Below are positions 40,111 to 51,816 of a stretch of DNA of 64,000 nucleotides, piece after piece. The number at the start of each line of letters is the position of its first letter. Position 1 is the stretch's first letter. The notes under the pieces are model-generated. The model had not been told where the DNA came from, did no database searches, and saw nothing but the letters and a program-made list of their open reading frames with translations. Position numbers and translations under genes: made by a program. The DNA comes from Rhynochetos jubatus. Lineage: Eukaryota; Chordata; Aves; Eurypygiformes; Rhynochetidae. The stretch is from contig CM050651.1 of assembly GCA_027574665.1 (NCBI GenBank), forward strand, positions 5,643,501 to 5,707,500. The letters are read 5' to 3'.

Positions 40111-40936
40111 TTGGGATTCTGTTCCCCCACAGCTCAGTGTTATGGGTCTTGGGTTTTGCTTCAGAAGGGACGGTGTACATTTGATCTCAATCCACTTTCT
40201 TCTTGCCACCCCTGATTCAGCAGACCTTTGCCCTTTCAGGCTATTCAGTGGAGCGCTCTGCAGTGTGCAGGTCACTCCAACAACATACGCAGCAATGCCC
40301 CATGTATACCTCAGTATCCTTGTTTGTGAGGGGAGAACAATTGTACTTACCCACTTCTTCCAGTCAGCGTGATATGTATGAAAGAAAACTAATCTGATTC
40401 ACTTACACATTCAAATGCAAAATTATTATTATTAATGCTAAAATGAAAACAATGAGGCTTAATTTATTTCTACTTCCTCAAATAATTTAATAAGTATGGT
40501 AATAAGAAAAATATCAATATAATAGATTCATATAGTAGACGCTAAATGTTATATTTGTCTCAGAACTAACATTTTAAATAGCTTGGCAAATAAACAGGTG
40601 TGCAAAGCATGAAAATGCATACAAAATAATGATATGTGTTAGGGCAGGTACAGGATCATAACATCAAGCACTAGAGAATGCATGTTTACTCTTTTCAGAA
40701 AAAACCTCTTGATTTGCTAGAACTAAAAACGTATGCATGTGATGTTCTGCTTTTTGTGTTTCCTGGAGGCAAAGATAGTTTTCTGTGGATACAGTGAGGA
40801 CAGCTCTTAAATGAATAAATAAGAGGAAATTAAGTCAGAAACAGGTCACCTCAGGTTCCTATCTTATTAAAATCAAATTAATTTGGATAATGTGTTTTTC
40901 TTCTTGCTAGACGATCAGTGCTGTGCAGTCTGTGAG
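40111..40936. other. Noncoding, nothing recognised
   Basis: Short open frames occur in three frames at 40142-40397 without motifs. The remainder is AT-rich. Confidence 0.45.
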
Positions 40937-41225
40937 TTGTCCTCTGAAAGGAGGATCGCTAACAGGAGCCCATTAGGTCATTGCCAATCTGTTCGCAGAG
41001 AGGTTCAGTGCTGGGAACTAACCTGAGCTGACACGAGAACAGCTGTGAGTCCTAACAAGTGGATGACACGCACAGACCATCTCGAGCATGGAAAAAACCA
41101 TGGGCTTTACATGGTTCTAATCGGATGGTGTATTAATCCTCGTGTATAGACATGTAAGAAAATAAATAGCAACACACAGTTGAAAACACTTGCTGAGATG
41201 CAGAATGAAGGGATGATTGACAGAA
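40937..41225 (+). repeat. Left arm of a long inverted repeat
   Basis: Positions 40937-41112 (TTGTCCTCTGAAAGGAGG...GGGCTTTACAT) match the reverse complement of 45944-46119 over 176 bp without a gap; I count about five mismatches (~97% identity). Inside this, about 41113-41225 is still alignable to the complement of about 45837-45943 (shared TTCTAATC, GTGTAT, TGTAAGA, GCAGAATGAA) but only at roughly two-thirds identity. The outer edge is abrupt. Within the arm, TCCTC/GAGGA and AGGTT/AACCT self-complementary pairs could form small hairpins. It could be a terminal inverted repeat of an element or one half of an inverted duplication. Confidence 0.9.
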
Positions 41226-41344
41226 GCTAGAGCTCAAAAATAATTCAAGTTTGTGGTCATTTAACCTTGGCCAGCAAAATGCCACAAAGCTGCTTTCACA
41301 CCTTCCCCCTGCCCCAAGTCACAACAGGACTGGAAAAGCCAACC

Positions 41345-41460
41345 AACCCACCAACTCACTAACAAACGAGCAAGCACATAAGTTAGCAAAGTAGCTAACA
41401 ATGGAGTTAGCGAAGGAGTTAAGGAGCTAACAGAACTGTTAGCAAAGGAGCAAAAAGAGT
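41345..41460. repeat. Degenerate GTTAGC/GGAGTTA tandem repeat
   Basis: Repeated AAGTTAGCAAAGTAGC, GGAGTTAGCGAAGGAGTTA and CTGTTAGCAAAGGAGC variants, roughly 10-14 bp apart, are preceded by a CCAACCAACCCACCAACTCA run. It looks like decayed slippage products. Confidence 0.6.
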
Positions 41461-43063
41461 TATGGCCCCCTAGCCCACTCCCCACTTAGGTACTGAGTAT
41501 GACGCACTATGGAATGAAATACTCCTATGGTTATTTTGGGTTAGCTGTCTGAACTGTGTGTCCCCCTCACACACACTGCCTGCAGTGAGAAGACTGGGAA
41601 CAGAGTGAGTATCAGAAGCTGAGAAAGAACTTGAATTTGGTCCAGCAAGCATTCCCCAGCACCAACTAAAAAGACACCTTATCAGTACTTTTCTCAGGGT
41701 AAATCCAGAAACAGAGCTTCATGCCAGCCACTGTAAAGAAAGTTAAGTGTTTCCTGACTTTAAACCAGTATAATTTATCATTATTTTTCTTCTTTTTCCC
41801 TAAGTGAACTATGTAATCATGTATAAAGACTAAATATGTTACTGTGATGTCTCCAGGAATTTTCAGATACTGGAGATACGAGTTTCTACTTCGTTATACC
41901 ATTTAGGATTTCAGGGATGTGTCTTATAGGAGCTATCCAGTCCATATTAATCTAGAAAACCTATCATTCAGAAAAAAATATTTTGACCTTGACAGTCAAT
42001 GGTTCTTTAGGATTTATTAAACCAATGGCTGAAAAAATTATGCTGTTTAGTGTAATTGTCAGGTTCTAGATATATATTTAGTACAGAAGGAACAGAATGA
42101 GTATGGCCTTATTTCTAATGAAAAGGATTGATTTTGCAAACTAAATTCCCTCAAATTTCTTCCAGTCTTCCAAATTTAACTCCCATTCTTTCAATCAATC
42201 TTGATGTCCTCTAACTATAAATTTATATATCTATAAAAATTATGCATGCAATCTAAGGCAGGACCCTAAGTTTTGACCCTGTAATGTCAGTAAAAAGATA
42301 TAGGAACATTCAGGAGAAAATTCATCACATCTACCTTTAACAGGTATCTTTAAGTGATCCCTTCATCCCTTGGTCATGCCCACTTTTCTTTGTTATGTAT
42401 AGGAATTGGCCTGGCCAAGACAAATGGCTCTGAGAACAATATCTAACTTTCAGACATTTGTGATCTGATGAATCACATCTCATTTGGTCCCTTTTCCGTT
42501 GCAAAGGTGAAGGACTGGTCTTCTGGCAAGATCAGTTTAAGCAACGAATGAGTATGAAACTCTTGGACTGACTAGTCTTTCTCCTAGGATGGTCGCCTCC
42601 TCTTCTTCCGAGACGTGACACCTCATCGAAGAAGGTTCCCTGAGTGTCAGTGTAAATAACCTCTTTATCGGTAAGTTTTGGTTCTGCAGAAGTAATGACA
42701 AAAGGAATCTAAAAGGCCAAGTGCCCTGTCCTTCATTTCTTCTTTCCTTTGAAGAGGACAAGAGGGCAGAGGGGTTATGAAGGGCAAACTTCTGCCTCTC
42801 CTTGATCATCCCAGGGCACACAGGTTTTTTTAGTTTCCATGTGGAACAACTCAAAGAAAGGAGGTAGAAAGAAGAATTGTTCCTTATTTTGTGGTTTTAA
42901 AACTTACTGCAAAAATAGGTCCTTATTCTGAATATATTATCACTTCATAATAAACATCTATTCAGGTGGCTTTCAATCAAATATATACAGTATAATAGAT
43001 AGCAATTGTATATATTATTGTAAAGATTGATGGAGTAAGAGAGGTTAATAATTTTCTGGTAAT

Positions 43064-43905
43064 TTGTTTATGCTTTGTATTTATTGTTTCCTAATATCCT
43101 TCTATAATGTATGTCTGACATTTCAGGAAAAGTGGGGAGCATCTAAAGCAGGTTTTTATACTGGTTTATGCTTTGTAGCAATTATTCCCACTACCGGTTT
43201 TGGTATTTCATGGGAAATTAGTATAAATCCATTAGAAAGCACATTGAATCCTGCAGTGGACAGAGGTTTAACAAATCCAATTCTCAACTTACTACCTTAG
43301 GGAAGCCTTGCTTTAAAAGCTAATAAACCAGTAGTGTCAACAGCAATGAACGGTAGGCTAACTACAATAGGAGCCCTAGGTTTCTTACACGCTTTCTCTA
43401 ATCAAAAGGAGCCAATTATTCCTCGAGTTGTGCAAAATATCATCTAATTGGCTGCCCAAAAGTTGTGTAGGCTGAGAGAATTGTAAAATTAATCAAAATC
43501 CTGTTTTAAAAAATGTACAAAGAATATAATACAATGTTATTTTCCCTGAGTGATGAAGCTCAAATCCTTTTTCCTTTTTAGAACCCTCAATGGGGAGTAA
43601 GGGAGAGGAAAAGATTCTTGTAGTTATTATATGTAGCTACATTCAATTTGGTTCTTTTCTCAGCTCCCGTAGGTGGTTGGTTAAACTGGGAAGGAAACGT
43701 ACTTTGTCATGCACCCCGTGGTCCCTCATTTCCCAGTCATGCAGACTCTGGGCCCACCCAGACAGGCACAGACACCACAGTTCCTTCCATTCCAGGCATA
43801 ACAAAGAGCTGGTTTAAGCACAAGTCTTGCCTCAGCTTGGAGTTAGGATGCAACAGTGAAGCACCCTTGGAGGAGTACACTGAGGAGAGCGTTTCAGGCC
43901 TCTAA
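43064..43905 (+). other. Unassigned coding-like remains inside the inverted repeat
   Basis: Two open runs, 43064-43300 and 43648-43905, have protein-like rather than random composition (for example EKWGASKAGFYTGLC and PVGGWLNWEGNVLCHAPRG). Each begins near a good acceptor-like signal (TGTCTGACATTTCAG at 43126; TTCTTTTCTCAG near 43663). The text between them also looks coding-derived. I cannot name the family. The style (tryptophan/glycine/cysteine-rich, splice-like signals) is compatible with a retroviral or other viral fossil or a dead host gene. It appears broken. Confidence 0.25.
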
Positions 43906-45836
43906 TTCCACAGTCTCATCTCCACAGTCACTTAGGGGCAGTTCAGAAACATGGGAATGCCAAAAATCATCAGTATTTCTTGCCTGATATTAATCCTAAT
44001 CATAGGCTGTCATTTCAGGATCTCAGTGAAAACTACTCATATTTTTGTTTGTGTTTTTTGCAAACATACAAAATGTAAATTTTTAATCCACGTTTTTGCC
44101 AGCAAGAAGACTGAAGAAGACACTCCATTATTATATGGTCTTGCTTTGCTACTCTTCCCTAGCATTTTCACTGGCAAAATAATAAATCACAAAGCATAGA
44201 ACTGTGTCATTGTTGCTTAAAAATGTCGTTTAAGAACCAAACCTTCAGCTTAGATCAGTATGAGGGTTGTGTGTGTCCCATGAGAATTAGTTATTGCAGG
44301 AAGATTAAAATAAGTACTGTAATGAAAGAATTTGCAAACCTCAACAATTTGTGTAGCAACAGAAGACATATTTTTTTATAAAGTTACTTGTCATTTATTA
44401 AAACTACCTTATTTTTTAGCATTTTAAATAGGATTTTTTTTTCCCCTTCATAAAAAATAATAATCACCCTTGAAAGGATGTCCATAATGATTGCAGTAAA
44501 ATTCATCATCATAAGAAACAACAAGTGGAAAGAACAGTCGTGCTGTAAGAAGAAAAATGGTTTTAGGTCTTTGAAACATTTAATATCTTTGTTTGTTATG
44601 TTCTCTAGTATATGTTTAACTTGAATGTTTTATGATTGCACAGGAGATTTTATAGCACAGAACTTCTGCAAAGCCTTGCAGAGTTCTAAGATTAAATGAG
44701 TTTCATTTAAGAATATCGAATATAAGACACAGTGAAAAATAAATCATTCTCTCCTTATTTAATCTTTTTATTCTGCATCTACCCTGTTTGGTACAGTTTT
44801 TTCTCTTCTGTATCACAGATCTGTTTCTCTAAGTAGCAGCATTAAGGCTGTATGAAATTAGGTATTCTCATTTTCGCAACAGAGAGCACAATATAAATTT
44901 CAAATTCTCCTTCTTGCTCACGCCACTAGAATCAAGCGCCCTCTTAATTTCCGTTGTACTTTAAACATGGCTGTACTTTGTCATCTGTCTTCCTTCAGTG
45001 CAGTAAGTGCTCTTTTACCTGACATTTCCCTTGAGCTATTTTAAGCTTTTAATAAATTAATTATTACAAAACAATAACGGTGGTGGGTTCTAGAGAGAAC
45101 TGTGGATGCAATGATTTGGTAACAGGATTGTTTTCCTACATTGCTGGGACTAGAAAAAAGAGTTCAGTTTTCAAATTAAGCCTGTGAAAAGGCTACTTAA
45201 TGACACACTCACTGAATAGGGGACATGGATAGAAAAAAAAAATAGTGTTTGCCTCATGCAGTGAAAATGGAAAGATCCCACACCATCAGTCTCACTACCC
45301 CATGGGATCAGACAATCCTATGTCTAATGAAAAGGTGGGGCAGGTGTTCAGTTTTCCTTCTTTGTTACTTTCCTCTTGTTTAGGGGTTTTTCATTTTTAG
45401 GGAGAGGAATTCCACCTTTTTCAGACTGTAAGAAATGAAATGAAACCCACTGAACTGTGGAGTGCAAGACGTAGTTTCTGTGGCAACGATCCCCATTTGA
45501 CAGCTCTCCGGACTTGCCTTGGCCTCCTGTGACTTATTTACTGTTTCAGCAGCACAGGTAACAGAGGTGAGATCAGCATGTTGCACAATGATCACTGATG
45601 ATACAAAGTGCAGAAATACAAGTATCAGAAAAGTTTATCTATGCAAAACCCAGGAAAAATAAAAGATTAAAATAACATTCAGCTGATGATAATATTATTT
45701 GAGACTGGCAAATCGGTGAACAGACTACAAAACATGATGTTCAAATAGTCATTTTGCTGGTTTGATGCATTATGTTTAGACTTTCTTAAGTTAAAAACAA
45801 TAATAGAGGGACTCAATTTTCTTCTTTACCCTCTTT

Positions 45837-46119
45837 TAATAATGCTTTCATTCTGCACCTAGGCCAAGCACCTGCACTGTTACTCTTTTCATTAATCTTA
45901 CAAACATATACACCATAATTACATACACTGTCTGATTAGAAATATGTAAAGCCCGTGTTTTTTTCCATGCTCGAGATGGTCTGTGCATGTCATCCACTTC
46001 TTAGGACTCACAGCTGTTCTCGTGTCAGCTCAGGTTAGTTCCCAGCGCTGAACCTCTCTGCGAACAGATTGGCAATGACCTAATGGGCTCCTGTTAGCGA
46101 TCCTCCTTTCAGAGGACAA
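45837..46119 (-). repeat. Right arm of the long inverted repeat
   Basis: Positions 45944-46119 are the complement of the left arm's outer 176 bp, with about five differences. Positions 45837-45943 correspond to the left arm's inner, diverged part. The arm ends sharply at 46119 (CCTTTCAGAGGACAA), and the flank (ATTGCTGGTTACAG) has no counterpart on the left. I find no direct target duplication next to the two outer ends. Confidence 0.9.
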
Positions 46120-48982
46120 ATTGCTGGTTACAGAGGTGCTATTTTATTGGGTTTTTTTTTTTAGGGGGGTAAGGGGAGAGAGACACAGATATTACAGAAT
46201 TAAGATACCTTGTAGAAGAAGTAAAAATAGGTGTTTACAGGTGGTAAATTGTGTTTCATTGGTGCTTTCCAACATGTAGGAGAAATAAAACTAAATAGTG
46301 AATGGTATGTATCATAGCCTAAAACAAAAATGCTGTTAATTATAAGACACTCCACATAAACTTGTAGCTTTAGATCATTGCAAAGCTGTCCTCGTTAAAT
46401 AACAGTGTTGGTTATTAGCAAAACTGCAACTAAATTATATGCTGAAGCAATATGAAAACAACTATCGTACTAAACAGTGGTTTACTTTGTGTTTTAGAAT
46501 TGGACAGTAGGAGTTACCTGGAGAAGGGATGAATTCCACATTCCCGTCATAGAATGCATCAACAGACCATCAAGTGACAATTAATAATATGACCTTGATA
46601 ACTGGCTGCCTGAGCATCATCTTTCCAAAGCCATTTAACACAGGCATTCATAGCACACCAGTAGGATCTTCAGTTACTAGAGATATGTGTTTCAAAAGTG
46701 ATTGAAAACTCAAGCATCAGAAATCCCTACTAGTCGTGATAGACTATGAGTAACTGATCAACTTTTGGAGTGGTAAGTATGGGTTTGATAACAAGGAAGA
46801 CAGTCCTGACTGGTGCTCAAAAACCGGCTGAATTATTAGCCAAATGACTGAGAAGCCCAATTCTAGTTTTGCAGAGTATTTAAAGGTGCCTATGAAGGTG
46901 TTTTTATAGGTGTGTAGCTAGCCAGTGCTATCAATCTGAACCTCACAGGTTCAGAACTCATTTAAAAATTGTGCATTTGGTGAAAGATTGTTATCTGGGA
47001 TGCTTCATGTTCAAAGGGATCTCAAAATTCACAGTGAGGCAATGAATGTGTGAGCTACTGGAAGTTTCCATCCTCACTGATTCTGAAGAAAAATTAACTG
47101 AATGGCTCAGTCCAGCCCTGGGTCCTGAGACAGGTCAGGTAGGTGAGACGGATGGAGGTCTGTTGTCACTGGCATCAGTCTGCGATATGTTTTTTTATTT
47201 AAAAAAATGGGATCTAGGTTTCTACCTATTGCAGTTAGAAATGCATATTCTTTGCTTGAAATATCAACTACTCATCACTGAACAATTAGGCATTATGAAT
47301 ATTCTTTTGTTATTCTCTTCATCTAACATTCTCTTAAGCCAATAAAATATGCTTACCATCCCCTCTTTGGGTCTACTTAATTTGGATAAAGTTATAGGAA
47401 AAAAGAAATACATGAAGGGTGCTGTTAAAAATAGAAAACAACTTTCTGATAATGCCTCTCATAGATTTAAATGCAGATGTAGTTTACACATTCATAGGCA
47501 TATAAATAGGTACATCTTTCATTCATAATCCTTTGAAGTTTATCACCAAAAGAGAATTTGTTACATGCAGATGTTTCATTCTGATTCCTGATGTTTAATC
47601 AACCCACATTGTCTTTGGAGATATAGCTGTGATTTTTCACAGAAAATTTAATTACAATGACTATTCCAGACTGGATTGAAAAATTAATGACAGGAAAATA
47701 TTATATATTGGTATTTAGTATAATCTTTGATATTTCAAAAGCTGAAGAGAGCCTGTAAAGGATTTGAAAGCTGGTTGAATAAATCCCTGGTTGAGCTGGT
47801 TCCAGCTCTGAATGACTGACTTCTATCTTCTACCTATTATCTTTGCAGAATATTCACCTTGCTTTTGGCATTGTGTTTATCTGATTGCTTCAGGCAAAAT
47901 TAGATTACTGACCTCATCACTTAGAGTTTTGTTTTATTCTCAATAGAAATCAGTTAGATCAAACTCATATAAAGGATCAGCAATGAAGTTGGCACTGGGG
48001 GAATTTTATTTTTTATTTGGTTTTTATTTTCCTTTTATTTCTTTGGTGAAACAATTTTTGCTAAGTTATGGGATATGAGTGAAAATTGAAAGCTGGGTGA
48101 AACGGTGAAAAAATGCAGCTATTTCCTCAGAAAGAGGAGAGGAAAAATGTGCAGCTATTTCGCTTACTGTACATTAATCTGCAGTTGAAAGTCATGCCTT
48201 TGAAAAGGAAAAATACCTATTATTTTATAAATACAGCAGGCTCTTGGTTTTGGCATTGAGGCAATATACGTATTGTCTTGGAAGAAAACTTTTAAGTAAG
48301 TACAGCATAAAATGATTAATATAATTGAGTGAATTGTGGCTGGGATTGTTGAAATAGTAGAATAGAACTGTGCTTCTTTATTCTTGTCTCATGATTACTA
48401 CTGAGATAAACATATACAAGCATGTCTAAAAATATAGCTTATTATTTGAAAGTACTGCCATGGTAAATAAAATGCAGATTTTCTGCTTCTGTAAGTGTCC
48501 AGATTGGATGGGTTCAGAAAGAAGCATGTGGAAGCAAAAGCAACAGTGTGATCGTCTTTATTCATGCAATCTCTTCCTCATGCCAATTAGCCCAGAATTA
48601 CCTTAGATCCTGTGACACTATAAACAAAAATGTATTGGAAGATAACTGTTGATAAATAAAAGGAGAGCTGGAGTAGTACCTCAAAATCAAGAAGAAAAAA
48701 CCCCCCAACATATAATTATTTCTTTTTCTTTTCTCATACCTCTAATGGTGGATGTTGACTGAGTGCTTTCACCATTAAATTACACATCACATTCTCTGAT
48801 CAAATACAAATTTCTCTTCTGTATATCACTTAAGCAGAACTGTCTCATCTAGAGCTGAGGTTCCTCAGCTGATACATGCATTCTACGGCAGTGGCAACAA
48901 AACCAAAAATAAATACCTAACTGTGAAGATTGTAAACTATTTAACTGCAAATCACTTTAGCAGAAACATTTAACTAATGTGC
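46120..48982. other. AT-rich noncoding
   Basis: No gene or dispersed repeat was recognised. A 99-codon open frame (47046-47345, MCELLEVSIL start) has a GGTCAG|GTAGGTGAG donor-like site at 47138 but no convincing acceptor. An acceptor-like GTGTTTTAG near 46497 precedes only 28 open codons. Confidence 0.5.
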
Positions 48983-49579
48983 TGTGCTGGTTCTGGCTGA
49001 AATAGAGTTAAATTTCTTCCTAGTAGCTGGTTATGGGGCTATGTTTTGGATTTGTGCTGAAAACAGTGTTGATAACATAGAGATGGTTTTGCTATTGCTG
49101 AGCAGTGCTTACACAGAGTCAAGGCCTTTTTTGCTCCTCACACCAGCCCACCAGCACAGGGTGCACAAGAAGCTGGGAGGGGACACAGCCAGAACAGCTG
49201 GCCCCCAACGGACCTAATGGATATCCCATCCCATGATGTCATGCTCAGCGTATAAAGACGGGGGAAGAAGGAAGGGTGGGGATATTTGGAGTGATGGCAT
49301 TTGTCTTCTCAAGTAACCATTATGTGTGATAGAACCCTGTTTTCCTGGAGATGGCTGAACCCTCCCTGCTGATGGGAAATGGTGAGTAAATTGTTTGGGT
49401 TTTTTTGTTGGTGTGTGTGGCTTTTGCTCTACCTATTAGACTATCTTTACCTCAACCCACAAGTTTTTCTCATTTTTACTCTTACACTTCTCTCCCCTCC
49501 ATCCCACTGAGGGGCAAGAGGGAAGGGAACTGAGTGAGCAGCTGTGTGGTGCTTAGTTGCCAACTGCAGTTAAACCATG
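48983..49579 (+). mobile_element. Solo LTR, avian ERVL class (copy B)
   Basis: It starts TGTGCTGGTTCTGGCTG, shares GGGGCTATGTTTTGGATTTG, GTGCTTACACAGAGTCAAGG, GGGAGGGGACACAGCCAG and GATGTCATGCTCAGCGTATA with copy A, and has a TATA box at about 49250. It closes with GTGGTGCTTAGTTGC...GCAGTTAAACCATG. No internal region is present. Its 3' end runs directly into copy C, so its right target duplication cannot be read with certainty. TGTGC stands on both sides, but on the right it coincides with the first bases of copy C. It appears somewhat younger than copies C and D because it stays closer to the remembered family consensus. Confidence 0.85.
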
Positions 49580-50138
49580 TGTGCTGGTTGTTTGGGACCG
49601 AGATGGTTTCCTTCACGGTGGCTAGTATGAGGCTATGGTTTGAATCTGCGTGAAGAAGAGTATTGATAGTGTTGGTGTTTTAACTTGTTGCTGAGGAGTT
49701 TTCATATTGTCAAGGACATTTTTGGTTTCTGGTGCTGAGCCTGTGTTCCCAGATTCTTGCAGCGAAGAAGCTGGTTGGGTGGACACACAGTCAAGACGGC
49801 TGGCCTGGCCTGGCCAAGGAAGTAATTCACTTCACAAAATGTCATACTCGGTATATAGGCTGGGGATTGCACTGGGGTGGACTCTCTCTGTCTGGCCCTG
49901 GATTTTGGTCGGTCAGCAGGTGGTGAGCAGTTGTATAATTTTTTTTTCATTTCCATTATTTTAATTACGTATTATTAGTATTGTTAATATTATTGGTATC
50001 ATTGTTTTATTTAATTTAGTTCCAATTATTATGCCATGGGTTTATGTTTCCCTCTGATTCTCCTCCTCCACTGGAGGAGGGGGAGGTAAGTGAGTAGCTG
50101 TGTGATACCTAGTTGCTTACTGGGATTAAACCATGACA
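49580..50138 (+). mobile_element. Solo LTR, divergent ERVL-like (copy C)
   Basis: It begins TGTGCTGGTTGTTTGGGACC exactly where copy B stops and ends TTACTGGGATTAAACCATGACA. It keeps the family layout: GGCTATGGTTTGAATCTGCG, TATTGTCAAGGACA, a TATA box (CGGTATATAGGC, about 49850), an AT-rich ATTATTAGTATTGTTAATATT stretch, a CCTCCTCCACTGGAGGAGGG hairpin and GCTGTGTGATACCTAGTTGC. It belongs to a different subfamily from copy B, so the two are not the paired LTRs of one provirus. One likely inserted at the other's edge. Confidence 0.8.
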
Positions 50139-50491
50139 TATGTTAATCTCAGTTTTTAACCCCTGCCCTTCTTCCTGACATGCCAACCATCCACCCTTCT
50201 CCTGACAACATAAACTGTGCGTCTAGCTGGTACAAATGAGTGTAACATGAAGACAACGTTTCTACAGGTATGAAAACAAGGTAGAAGATACTGACATTTC
50301 TTTAACATCAAGAAGTCTTTGAGTATTACAGTACTAGCTGTCACTAACATCTCACCAACTACTACACAGCCTTCACATTTTTATACTAACACAAATAACA
50401 CTGAGATTTCTTAACTGTTTAGTCTTATTGAATATCATCTAACTAAAGGGTTTTCTGACGTGAGGCTAAATCTTTTTCTTCTTGTCTTCAG
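50139..50491. other. Intron-like gap with a long pyrimidine tract
   Basis: No gene or repeat was recognised. A pyrimidine-rich run (CCCCTGCCCTTCTTCC...) at 50160-50210 and TCTTTTTCTTCTTGTCTTCAG at the right edge (50471-50491) are consistent with splice acceptors. Confidence 0.4.
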
Positions 50492-50540
50492 AATAAAGAG
50501 CCATGATCAACGTATTCCAAACATGGATGAAGATGAAGAG
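50492..50540 (+). CDS. Candidate internal exon, unidentified gene
   Basis: The exon follows an excellent acceptor (TCTTTTTCTTCTTGTCTTCAG) and ends at a good donor (GATGAAGAG|GTAAGC). One base completes an upstream codon, then 16 codons read IKSHDQRIPNMDEDEE and end in phase 0. That matches the phase-0 start of the next candidate at 51817. The acidic peptide is not recognised. Alone it is too short to prove anything; its value lies in the signals and the phase match. Confidence 0.35.
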
Positions 50541-51600
50541 GTAAGCAAGCAGACCTGCAATGGAAAGCCATCATTAGAGGTTTTATTGAAGTATTGAAAA
50601 ATTTCCCACTGAGACATGTGATTCTTGGAGTAGCAAAAACTGCTTCTAAGGAAGACATTTTTAACCGCTGTACCTGCCCTCTGCAGGAGTTAATAAACTT
50701 TGTTGCTTGTTTCAGCAGAAGGAAACCTTCCTTTACGGAGTTCAGCAGGACTCTAGTCATTTCCCGTCCCTAGCCTGCCACCATGAGAAACATAATTTGC
50801 TCAGACATATTTAGAACTGACCCTGATTTAAGGTTGTAATTAACACAAACACATTTCTACAGTTTGGATTGTTTAAATAAAGCTACCTGGAATTTTCAGG
50901 TGCCTTCATGCAGAATGCACTGAAAGGTCACGGATTTTTATCCCACATACTTAAGGTGGTGAGTAACATCTTTAGTCTAATGGAGGCTGGTTCACAGAAA
51001 ATTAAAATCGCATAAATTAAGGACTGACTAATGTGGGGTTTTTTTTGCTCGGGGTTTTTGTGAGGTTTTCCCCCACATATTTCATTTATCTAATTTAATA
51101 ATATGAGCATTTGTGGAAAATGAATTTAAAATCCCAACATACATTTATAACTCTGTGCAAACACCTGCAATATTAGTGGCCATATTGCCAACAAAGGCAT
51201 ATGGACCTTCAGACTTGGAACTTTTTGTGACTGTTCAAAACTCTACTTGGTCAAGCCTCTTGACATTTTTTCTTGTATTTTAAATACAGGCTTCCACCTT
51301 TAGCATTGGGGTTCTCACCTCAACCTTGCTTCTTGCTGCTTTATTTCATTAATATTTTTTTTTTTTTTTCTACGCTCTTTCATTTCCTGAAGTATTGTAA
51401 ACTGGGGCATTCACTGAATACATTTGAATTATATTTCAAGTGCTTAATGATTTAAAGTCAGAAAAATTCTTTTACTAATTAGTAGTCCTTTTTTTCTGAG
51501 AAATGTCACATAAATGCATAGGAACACTCTTACTAAATATTAGAGGAGTTTTCTTGATTCAGGTTAAGGACAGAAGTCCAGCTTATAACGTATTTGAACA

Positions 51601-51749
51601 AGTCTCCTTCACTGGAGACCTTCAAAAGCCACCTGGACTTGTTCCTGTGTGATCTACTCTAGGTGATCCTGCTCTGGCAGGGGAGTTGGACTAGATGGTC
51701 TGTAGAGGTCCTTTCCAACCCCTAACACTCTATGAATCTGTGAATCTGT
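51601..51749 (+). mobile_element. CR1 LINE 3' tail, very short
   Basis: It matches the last ~150 bp of CR1: AGTCTCCTTCACTGGAGACC, CCACCTGGACTTGTTCCTG, GGTGATCCTGCTCTGGCAGG, GGAGTTGGACTAGATGGTC, and a terminal ACTCTATGAATCTGTGAATC octamer repeat. It shares the TTGTTCCTGTGTGATCT variant with the 21.3-kb copy, so the two are probably the same subfamily. It ends 67 bp upstream of the candidate exon at 51817. Confidence 0.93.
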
Positions 51750-51816
51750 AAAAGCAAAAGCAGGGTTTATTTTCAGATTTTTTTTTTTTTCTCCTCAAAA
51801 CTATGGATTACTGCAG

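Larger units (their letters stand above)
41226..45836. other. Spacer between the inverted-repeat arms, with coding-like remains
   Basis: About 4.6 kb. It holds a degenerate GTTAGCAAAGGAG-type tandem stretch (about 41345-41460) and a coding-like patch at 42.5-43.9 kb with a moderate GC rise. AT-rich filler makes up the remainder. If the arms are terminal repeats, this is the interior of a ~5.2-kb element, but I cannot recognise a transposase, replication protein or capsid. Confidence 0.5.

Noticed and set aside
40937-46119. Reading the inverted-repeat unit as an integrated parvovirus
   Set aside because: The ~5-kb size and inverted ends fit superficially, but no helicase-like or capsid-like motif is visible, and the near-identical ends do not fit with a decayed interior.
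40937-46119. Reading the two arms as LTRs of one provirus
   Set aside because: LTRs of a provirus are in direct orientation; these arms are inverted. The TG...CA-like ends of the 176-bp core are noted but weak.
46488-46581. Acceptor-like TTTTAG followed by 28 open codons and a stop
   Set aside because: Too short to distinguish from chance; no phase-matched partner.
48983-50138. Copies B and C as the 5' and 3' LTRs of a single provirus
   Set aside because: They are different subfamilies with no internal region, and they touch directly.
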